64,000 nt of DNA from Hyposmocoma kahamanoa. Taxonomy: Eukaryota > Arthropoda > Insecta > Lepidoptera > Cosmopterigidae. Positions 55,945 to 64,000 of the stretch are shown one piece after another. Below the pieces are notes generated by a model, which was given only the letters and a program-made list of their open reading frames with translations, did not search any database and was not told the origin of the DNA. A program made the translations under genes and the position numbers. The first letter of the stretch is position 1. Each line of letters opens with the position of its first letter. The DNA lies in NCBI RefSeq assembly GCF_003589595.1, contig NW_020653855.1:2065441-2129440 (forward strand), given 5' to 3'.

Positions 55945-56465
55945 ATTTTCGAAGTCAAAGTCAAACAATCATTTATTTCATATAGGATGGAAAAAAATAA
56001 AGGAATAGATTCCAAGCTCATTCCATTTGAAATTTTTACACTTGAAAACGTCATTTTTTAAGCTACAGCTCTTTCACTATGCTGATCTCCCTGAGACGAA
56101 CGAGCAAGAAACTCTAGGGATAGTTATTTTCGAATAAACTTAAATGCTATTGCAATCTAGACTCATGTTGTCTTTCCATACATCTTTATCTAACACGTAA
56201 TCATTGACTTCGGGTCCGCGCTAAAAAGTGTCCGCACTTGTAAGGCGCTAAAATCGTATACAGAGCGCCAAACTCCGCTTTAGTCTTCATTTGTTCTACT
56301 GACAGCGCGATACTGCGATGACATTACAATTTAAATTTCGAATAGGTTGACTTGGGACATTTTTTTCGTGGTTTTTGTATTAGACCCGTCGTCCATTTAT
56401 TTGTAAGTCAATGCACGTAATCTACAATTTTGTAATATGACTTTTCAATTAAAATACTTTTAATG
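55945..56465 (-). repeat. retrotransposon 3'-UTR-type repeat, split by MITE copy 6
   Basis: Matches 42150-42400 (ACTTGAAAACGTCATTTTTT, CATCTTTATCTAACACGTA) and continues after the MITE with TCTACAATTTTGTAATA. The unsplit copy gives the empty site. Confidence 0.65.
56202..56413 (-). mobile_element. P/hAT-like MITE, copy 6, nested, with 8-bp TSD
   Basis: 212 bp, flanked by exact CACGTAAT (56194-56201 and 56414-56421). The left terminal repeat has lost about 17 bp (CATTGACTT runs straight into CGGGTCC). The empty site is seen at about 42379-42395 (ACACGTAGTCTACAATT). Confidence 0.88.
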
Positions 56466-57444
56466 TAAGTTTTGGGCGTGGGGCAATCGACTTATAGGTC
56501 GTTTTGTATTTCCGTCTTCAAAGTAAGAATATGTTGATTTTTAAAAACAAATTATTTTGTTTTTAAAAACAAAATAATTTGGATTTTAAAAACAAAAATT
56601 ATTTGGATTTTTAACGATGAATTTACACGTGTAAGATGATAACTAGGTTTCTAAAAGATCAGAGATTGGTAATATTACTGTATGTATGTACTTTACAGTA
56701 GTTTTGAAGATAATGAATATTCTCTAATACGTCCACTGGTGCCGTTGTAACATATATTCCGGAGGCAATTGTGACGTTACAATTGACCCACTGTTACAAT
56801 ATCTTCTACTAAAAACTTCATTTGCCCCGCAGCCAGAGAAGAAGTGAAAAGAATAAAAAGCACAGGTTTACATACAAGCCTTTCCTTAGAACATAGTCTG
56901 CAAACATTATAATGTTGTAATCTGTGATATGGTAACATACACTTTCATATCTCTGGGGGTAATAGTAGCAGAGGGGGCAGTTGTCGCAAACAACATCTCA
57001 TTCAACCCAAAAACTAATTTTCGAATACAAAATTTTGCATTTAGGGTAATTGTGTTTAGATTAGGTATGTTAATACAAGTTTTCTGGGTAAATTTTAAAT
57101 TGCTGGCCGTAAAAAGAGTTGGTGTTATATCTCGTTAAAACAAGACTGATATGAGGTTCCTTTTAATAATAAAGACACTCGTACTTTTCTATATTTTCGC
57201 TGCGTTTTATTTTTTTCAAATGGTGTTACTTTGTAACCGGGGTAGGGGGGCTTTAGGAACAAATCCTCCGTCTCACAAAACATTTAAAATCTACGTTTGC
57301 AAAGCATAATATCGAATACTCACTAACAAATATTTGTAGCCAAATATATTTACCTTACATTACACAGGAAATATTTTAATTATACGTTAAAGCAGTTCCA
57401 TAATCGAAGCGTGAGTAAAAAGTGTTACTTTTTCCTCCAGTCTA

Positions 57445-57955
57445 CCCTAAATGTACTGTGATGCCACAGTCATGATACCAGTCTCCTTAAACTTTTCTCT
57501 GAGAGATACCCGAGAGCCTAGACGGTACACAGAACGAATCGCTCGTTTTTGCAATCAAATATGGTTTGAATATACTCTTCTTCTTATAATATACTCTTTA
57601 CCCCACATGAGAATCCCGTAGGACATTATACTATGGAAGTAACTAAAGTAAACTAGTCTAGCAGTACTAACATCGGTAAGCTCACGTGTTCTGCGGACTG
57701 CGTATGCAGCGGAGCTTAATCTGCTGGCCAGGGACGATATATGTGGAAACCACTGAAGTTTACTATCTAAGGTCACTCCCAAGAAGACTGCTTTATTAAC
57801 AAGGTCTAACTTTTCTCCGTTTATTTCTATGCTTGGACTAGTCGATTTTACGTTAGGTAATTCAAATTTAACACATTTTGTCTTCTTGGCATTAAGCAAT
57901 AAATTGTTAGCATTAAACATTGCATTTTTTTGTCTATTGTTGTATGTCAATAATT
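57445..57955 (-). pseudogene. jockey-like reverse transcriptase fragment, copy 2
   Basis: The minus frame 57555-57950 reads LLLNAKKTKCVKFELPN, NKAVFLGVTLDSKLQWFPHI, SSAAYAVRRTRELTDVSTAR and SYGILMWGK, then loses frame. It extends copy 1 (43590-43970) in the N-terminal direction and shares its 3' end. Confidence 0.8.
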
Positions 57956-58159
57956 ACGGAGCTTCGGATTCAAAAGTTAATTAGATGGTTGCACGGAGTA
58001 TAATCACTCATTGAATATAACCAATACGAGGTGTAACAACAAAATGCATATTTTCAATGTGTATAATAAACCTTCAGTATATCAAACATTAGATTTAATG
58101 ATTAAGTAACATAATTGACTAATAGTATAAGTATTTATTGATTAAGTAGAAGAAGTAGA

Positions 58160-58700
58160 AGTTAAGTATTTATAAATTAAAGGACACAGCGGCTCACGTG
58201 GCAATGATGCAGCAGATGAACTAGCCAGAAAAGGGTCGGAGACGGACGCTGTAGGACCAGAACCCATAGTGTCCCTCCCCTACCAATGGTTCAGAACAAC
58301 TATACACAAAGGTACAAAATCGTCACATAATAACGCATGGACGACCCTTACGGTCTGTAGACAGGCTAGGGAAGCACTCCCAACACTCAACGCCAGTCTA
58401 TCTCGTAAATTAATCAAACTTAAAAGACAAGAGCTTCGCACTCTGACTGCCGCCCTAACGGGTCATGGTCCATACAATAAACACCTTTTCAATTTAGGTA
58501 CCACGGACAGCCCTCTATGCGTGCATGGAGGGGGAGGAAACGGCCGCGCACAACCTACTAGAGTGCTCCGGTACCTTATACCTTGTACCTTTGTTGTTGG
58601 AGTACCAAGGTCGCTCCCCGAAGTCTTCAGCAAACCGAAGAGGCTGCTGAGAATCCTGGAAGAGCTTATAGGCGCCTCGGCGTCGAGTTGCGGACACTAG
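58160..58700 (+). pseudogene. R1/I-like retrotransposon RNase H domain remnant
   Basis: GHSGSRGNDAADELARKGS (about 58183-58240) is the C-terminal signature of an RNase H domain with its last acidic residue. It is followed in the same frame by LKRQELRTLTAALTGHGPYN, KHLFNLG and, after a frame change near 58530, the zinc-knuckle-like region and LPEVFSKPKRLLRILEE. The reverse transcriptase part is missing upstream. Not a host gene. Confidence 0.75.
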
Positions 58701-58739
58701 TCCGTTATACCAAGTACCAAGTTACGCACACATTCAACA

Positions 58740-58888
58740 TTACTACTAGGGAAACCGGGTACCATGGACGCACACATAGACAACCACAAATTACACCCAA
58801 ACTCATGAGAAAATGCAAATACAAATATTTCTCATGGCCCGGGAATCGATTAGGACCTCAGCGTGGCAATCCGGCATGGCAACCGTGA
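58740..58888 (-). repeat. SINE family C, decayed copy
   Basis: AACCACAAATTACACCCAAAC, CAAATATTTCTCATGGCCCG and GGCATGGCAACCG follow the family order on the minus strand. It lies beside the RNase H remnant. Confidence 0.7.
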
Positions 58889-60056
58889 TGTATCTGTTAC
58901 GTAGTAACTTTTAAGTAATCTGTGCTCAGACTCGCCAATGCCATGTAAAAATGACTAGTTATGATAGTTTCGTAAAAACTAATAGAAAAAAATATGGCGG
59001 ACTACGCCATTAGCAAGACCGGTACCTCCAACAAACTCCTCTGCAGTGCTTCTACCAGCGGTTAGTTTGATTTTTTTTCCATCCTCATAAGGCTTGAAGG
59101 CCGGAATTTAAATTTGTTCTATCAGCGTATTGGGACGGTACCTTTTTTCTTCCATCTTCTTAACTTTTTTGAATGTGACAATTACATCAGAATACTGTCA
59201 AGGATTACAAAATTTTACGTCAAGCAAGCAAATTTACAATATTATTTTTTATTTATCTAAATTAAGATATGTGAATCAAAATTTCCGTATTATGATTTAA
59301 CATCTAGTTATTTTATTAATTTGTCTAATTTAAATTGTTAAGTACAGTAAAAGTGGAATATTGTTAATGGGAAAATTGACGATAAGAAAGTTTGCTTATT
59401 CCAATGAGACATGGGATAACAGTTGATTAAAAGAGAAACTTGATGCAAATTACCGTAATAAATAAGGTATAGATGTAATCAATTTATTTTAGATACTACG
59501 AGAAAAAATGTTCAAATCATCCCAGGTCAAAAGCGCTGAAATACTGTTAGTTTGAATTTAATTGAATTAAAACTAGGTACGATACTGTAGCTGCGGAAAT
59601 TCCCGAAACAAAACGAAAGTTTTTTGGCTGATATTAATTTTTTTTAATTTTATTTTTTATATATGGCACACTAACAGAGATCAGACACAAACAATTGAAA
59701 AAAAAAAAACTGAACACTTAATAAAATAAGCGTATCTGTGCTCAATTATGCAACATTCAAAAGTATAATTATATCGACCCGACGAATAGAAACAAAACAA
59801 AAAGAATACGCTATTCACCTTACAACAATGGTAGAAGTGACCTCTTAAATGCAGAGACACCTCAGTTAAGAATATCACAATTAATTCATATTTCGTTGGA
59901 ATACTCACACAACCTATACAGAGGATTATTTTGTGGTACATTATTTTTTTGTAAGGGCTATAATCAGTAATCGTTGATTACACGGTTATTCTCATTTTAT
60001 CCTCTACAAATGATTCACTACTAATTTAAAATCCCAACTGATCTTGTATACAATGA

Positions 60057-60486
60057 TTGTATTAATAATTATAACAAACTAGTGGAGTAATTTCACAAAA
60101 AATAATTGAATATCAATTCAATAAAAATTTAATTAACACAGTGAATAGCGACATCTCTCGCCAGGAGTGGTAGCTGTAAAGGTATTAACTGGGTGATAAA
60201 TCTGTAATAGATTTCTCATAGATGGCGCTACGACTAAAAAGTCGTTGAAAGACTAAGTACAAAGACACGACGCAAGCACATAGAGAAATTCGTGAGGTCC
60301 GTTGGTTCGTTCCGTGGCTTAGTTGGTATAGCGTCTGGCACGGTATGCAAGAAGACGTCGGTTCGAATCCGACCGGATCGAAGGAATTTTTTCTGAGTGT
60401 TCAATCTTTGTATTAATAATTATGACAAACTAGTGGAGTAATTTCACAAAAAATAATTGAATATCAATTCAATAAAAATTTAATTA
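60057..60486 (+). repeat. SINE family A, complete tail-unit-tail copy
   Basis: Tail 60057-60136, middle module 60137-60298, tRNA-like head about 60305-60385 (A box TGGCTTAGTTGG, B box GGTTCGAATCC), second tail 60400-60486. Nearly colinear with the minus-strand copy at 10845-11280. Confidence 0.85.
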
Positions 60487-61086
60487 AGAAGTTATAAAAT
60501 TAAGTATTCATTTATCGAACAATAAAATTCTAATTAAATGTTATACTTAACACAGACAATGATTTTTTTTTGTAAAAGGTAATTAATATTGACATATTAT
60601 TGCACATCACTAGTAACAAAAAATCAATCTTATGTAATATTTAAAATTTTCTAAACAGTGACTAACTGATATTCCCAGACAAAACTTGGTCAGTAACGTA
60701 TTTGTGACATTTATCGATTGCTATTTCTTTTGTTAATCGTCGCTTTGCTATTGGGTTTGTTCGCTGTACTTTATATTCATTAATATGCATAATTTGCGTC
60801 ATCACTCAGAGCTATTCAAAGATTTTATCGTTGACTGTACCACAGTACCTACCAAAAATAGGCTTGTAAGAACCAGGGTATCAGGTGGGAACAAAATGTA
60901 ATTATTTATTCTTGATGCAGGGGATAGGGGATCCGATGGAAACTGAAAAGAATATGAAAATTCCAGGAGATCCGTTTAGATGTGGCTAAATGTAAATTTA
61001 GCCTGAATTAGGGTTGGGGGCAGGTCAATACGGTCTCTTTATTAAAATTTTTTTTTTTTAGTAAAGTTCAACAAGCTGAATCAACC

Positions 61087-63678
61087 ATGCCAAAGCAGGG
61101 AGGTAAATACATGGGGCCCATTGTGGCAGCTCCCACCAGAGTAATTGACGTACCATTGCCTTATCGACTACCTGATCACATCAAATGTAACACTTTTCTG
61201 CCAACTGCGAATCATAATCGGTGGATGAGAATACTTGAAGATGCTCAGAAAATAGTAACGGAGGATGTTAACGTGCAGGTAAGCATTAAACTCGATCAAC
61301 ACGAGTTACTCCAACCGTTGTGGGACTCGTTAGTCAACTCAAGCAATTTGTTTATGAACTCGTGCTAACTCGGTTCGGTGCCCGCCCCGTCGAGCCGAAT
61401 ATTCCATTCATATAGCGCATCGAGTATATGTATAACTAGAATTAGAGACGAAATAAGGGCCATCCATCCTTCATCCCATCATCCCCAGTAATCTGTGATA
61501 TTACTAAATATCATAGATTACTTAATACTTATTACGTAACAGATACATCACAAAATCGAAAATACCTACGCTATAAAAGAGATGAAAACAACGTTGCTCG
61601 CCGTGCGCAGTCGCGCGGAATCGAATGCTTGGGTTTGTCCAAGGATTGTAATGTAAATGAAAGACTTTTCTGAGCGCTTGTACTGTCGTCGATACATTCA
61701 GCGGTAGGCACTTATCGCGTAACTTCGAACGAGTGACGGAGTTCGAGATTATTAGTAGGTACTTATTTTCAAAAAACCCTTTCTAAGCGCAATACTGAAG
61801 CAGTTTCATGGGATATTATTTTTCAGAAAAGAGCTGCCAAAGGCGTTCGTATTCCGTCTAGAAAACTACCGCTGGATATGTTAGGTCGCACTTATGCACA
61901 ATATTGCAATCTTATAAACAAAATCTACGAAAGTTACGTAAACGCTATGCAGTTGCAAAGAAATGAGTATATGCTGGAGATTGTTGCTATTATTTTGAAA
62001 CGGTAAGTTATTTGATGAAGACAAACAAATATAGGTAATCAACAGGACCATGATGGATGAGGACTATTGTAGATTTAGTAGCAGTACAGCTCCTTGTGAA
62101 AGAGGTCGTCCAGTGAAGTACTGCCACCTTATCTATTTCTGCTGCCAAGCAGTAATAAAATAATAATAAATAAATAACGCACACACTCAACATAGTGCGA
62201 GCATTACGGCGTTCCGGTTTTGAAGGGTAAGAGTGTTGGTAAAATTACAGGCACATGGGACTTGTCAAATTATATGTCTCAGGGTGACGGGCGAAGTGGC
62301 AGTGCCCCTTCAGATCTTTACGATTTAAAGTTCTAAGTAGTTCTGCAACTGGTAGGCGTGTTGCTTACCACCAGGTGCTCGATTGTTCATCCCGTCACTA
62401 AATATCACAACAAAATAATTTGAAATAATAGCTGGCTTTACACAAACACTCTATCGCGCGTGATACAGCAATCGTGCGCGATTGAGCGCGCGTGTAACGA
62501 TGTTTGAAGGAAAAGGGGCAGACCGCCAGTTTCACGCGGTCTATCTTGAGATATTAACCTTTACACGGATGCTCTTACCGTTGTAACAAAAATGAACACG
62601 AGCAATCATGCGCGAAAAAACATTAGGATTGCGCGTGCAGAATTTCCAGCGCGCAATTCCGTACGCTCCTGATCAATAGTGAATGAGAAAGGTGCTTTTA
62701 ATTCTAATTTCCCTTCAGAATGTATGAGCTACGCAACGAGATAGTGCACTATGTTGTGAACGACTACATCTTCGTGGACGACGCTCTCATACAAATGCAT
62801 ATGACGCCGTACGACATCGAGGTAAATTTTAAGAACCAGTTCTGCCCTCCTTCTCATAACTAACGTAATCGAAATTTTTAGCAAAATTGAGTTACTAACA
62901 TACACTGCTTTTATAAGACACGTGGTCACTTATTTTGGGCTTCATAAAAAGCTCAAATTCACTCAACGAGCTACGAAGCGGCAATGCTCGGCGTTTCTCT
63001 ACGTGATCGAATCAGAATACAGATTTCAAAGGATTACCAAGTTGAAGTGGCAGTGGGCTGGGCACATAGCTCGTAGAACTGACAGCTGTTGGGGCAGAAG
63101 AAGTTTTCGAATGGAGACCACGGACCGGAAGGCGTAAAGTGGGACGGCACCTTACGAGATGGACGTACGTCCTGGTGAGGGCGGCGGGTAACCGATGGGT
63201 GCATGTCGCGTTCGACCGGCTAGTCTGGCAATCTTTGGGGAGACCTATGTTCAGCAGTGGACGTTTTCCGGCTGATATAAAAATACGTGAAATTCAAGAT
63301 AACACCATTGTAACTGCCTCCGTAGCCGAATCTTTACCATGCTGAACTGCTACTCAGAGGTCCCGTGCCGGGAGAATATACGGCCTACAGTTTATTTCTT
63401 TCGTGAGTTTGGGCGTAATTTGTGGTTGTTTATGTGTATGTTCGTGACATCCGCGATAGAGGGTTTCCCTAGTGAGAGGAAGAAGAGGCTATAAGTGTAT
63501 TTATTTAACTAAAACATAGTAAGACTTCTTTGATAGTCGTACATTTGTCTTTTAGATTGTGGTCCCGTATCATTTACCCTTAGAAGCTCGACCAGCCTCC
63601 AAAGAACATTTACTTCAAAAGATGTGGCTAAGCGCTACACGACGAAAAGCAAAAGCTGGGAAGCCAAAGAAGCAAAAG
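61087..63678 (+). CDS. IQCA1: DRC11/IQCA1-like axonemal protein, N-terminal exons (runs off the window)
   Basis: Four exons, 61087-61278, 61827-62002, 62719-62821 and 63556-63678, join in frame (198 residues so far). Donors are GTAAGC, GTAAGT, GTAAAT and GTAAGT; acceptors TCAG, TCAG and TTAG. The first exon is preceded by a poly-T and TAG at 61061, with an open frame back to 61062, so it may have a 5' intron and the ATG at 61087 is a best guess. Exons 2-3 read LGRTYAQYCNLINKIYE, IILKRMYELRNEIVHYVV, DYIFVDDALIQMHMTPYDIE, then VVPYHLPLEAR. This resembles the N-terminal region of IQ and AAA domain protein 1 (DRC11). That protein belongs to the nexin-dynein regulatory complex of motile cilia and sperm flagella. 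The AAA domain would lie beyond 64000. A Lys-rich end (KAKAGKPKKQK) closes the visible part. Confidence 0.75.
62085..62400 (+). repeat. repeat family F copy in a DRC11 intron
   Basis: From CAGCTCCTTGTGAAAG through GTTCCGGTTTTGAAGGG to GCTTACCACCAGGTGC. A scrap of SINE C end (AATAACGCACACACTCAACA, about 62169-62190) interrupts it. Confidence 0.7.
62938..63265 (+). pseudogene. non-LTR retrotransposon 3' end in a DRC11 intron
   Basis: KKLKFTQRATKR, then LKWQWAGHIARRTDSCWGRR and, shifted, WDGTLRDGRTSW and VAFDRLVWQSLGRP. This is the end of an endonuclease-type non-LTR element common in Lepidoptera; frames are broken. The end repeats at 55045-55100. Confidence 0.75.
63316..63480 (+). repeat. SINE family C copy in a DRC11 intron
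   Basis: Head TGCCTCCGTAGCCGAATC, then GTCCCGTGCCGGGAGAATAT, CGTGAGTTTGGGCGTAATTTG and AGGGTTTCCCTAGTG. Family C body in direct orientation. Confidence 0.75.
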
Positions 63679-64000
63679 GTAAGTGTTGGATCCCGGCTGA
63701 ATCCGTCTGGAAACGGACCGGACTTAACTTCAATAAAACTCGTAATCTTGCGTTTCATTGAAGCTTCTTATTCTTAACTGGAATGTATACATTTCTGTTC
63801 TTGAACGAACACCTTGTCCTAACAATTGTGATCTATATCCGTAATCTAACAAGTTACAAATATGAATGAACGAATCAACACATTACCTATTCCAAAATTC
63901 ACTTATGTATGTAGCGATATGGTGTCTCCCACACAGTACTGGTCCTATCAATGCGCCGCGGACGCCACCCGACCAATCACAGCTTTTACGTAATTCTACT

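Larger units (their letters stand above)
53180..61061. other. 7.9-kb interval between agp-like gene E and the DRC11-like gene
   Basis: No intact gene. 53180-54330, 56470-57440 and 58890-60050 show nothing beyond AT-rich sequence and short frames. The rest is filled by the mobile elements below. An upstream exon of the DRC11-like gene could lie here but none was recognised. Confidence 0.6.

Noticed and set aside
58269..58700. Host gene of 143 codons
   Set aside because: It is the frame following a retrotransposon RNase H motif and breaks up downstream.
60305..60385. tRNA gene with A and B boxes
   Set aside because: It is the head of a SINE repeated in the window with the same flanks; the fold is imperfect and the A-B context is not that of a functional tRNA. 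The same applies to the heads at 1570, 5310, 6020, 9612, 10935, 20060 and 48513.
1..64000. CRISPR array, rRNA or phage-like genes
   Set aside because: No regularly spaced direct repeats with unique spacers, no rRNA-like conserved blocks and no phage structural genes were seen.

Overview
The window is nuclear DNA from an insect, most likely a moth or butterfly. It is AT-rich and packed with short mobile repeats: several tRNA-derived SINE families, MITEs, mariner and Harbinger remnants, and 5'-truncated non-LTR retrotransposons of types common in Lepidoptera. Two intron-bearing host genes bracket it. At the left (780-3417) are the last three exons of an ESCRT-I subunit gene, Vps37A, on the + strand. 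At the right (61087 to the window end) are the first recognisable exons of a DRC11/IQCA1-like gene, a nexin-dynein regulatory complex subunit of motile axonemes, also on the + strand.

The central feature is a cluster of five complete, intronless paralogues between 22169 and 53022: A (22169-23347, -), B (32510-33691, -), C (40842-42026, +), D (46696-47880, +) and E (51778-53022, +). Each encodes a secreted histidine acid phosphatase of 392-414 residues. They do not look like animal acid phosphatases. They align end to end with the periplasmic glucose-1-phosphatase (Agp) of enterobacteria: RHN nucleophile motif, GHDSNI dyad, PIGGK loop, three cysteine pairs and the same C-terminus. The best reading is an old horizontal transfer from bacteria, followed by tandem duplication. 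The genes now have insect-type initiator sequences (TCAGTC-like), added N-glycosylation sequons and AT-rich codons. They have also diverged: C has lost the catalytic His of the HD dyad, A, B and C have lost one or both cysteines of the C-terminal pair, and E has RHG instead of RHN plus a longer hydrophobic N-terminus.

Region by region: 1-3417 holds Vps37A exons with SINEs and MITEs in the introns. 3418-22168 is a gene-free stretch of repeats, including a P- or hAT-like MITE family with 8-bp target duplications, a deleted Harbinger and a mariner. 23500-32500 (A-B interval) holds several retrotransposon fragments. 33800-40760 is the interval between the divergent B and C genes. 42100-46560 (C-D) and 47920-51730 (D-E) are shorter repeat-rich spacers. 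53180-61060 is gene-poor with MITEs, a retrotransposon fragment and a SINE. 61087-64000 holds the DRC11 exons. No RNA gene, CRISPR array or bacterial-style operon was seen; tRNA-like sequences here are SINE heads. All alignments were made by eye from family knowledge, without database searches.
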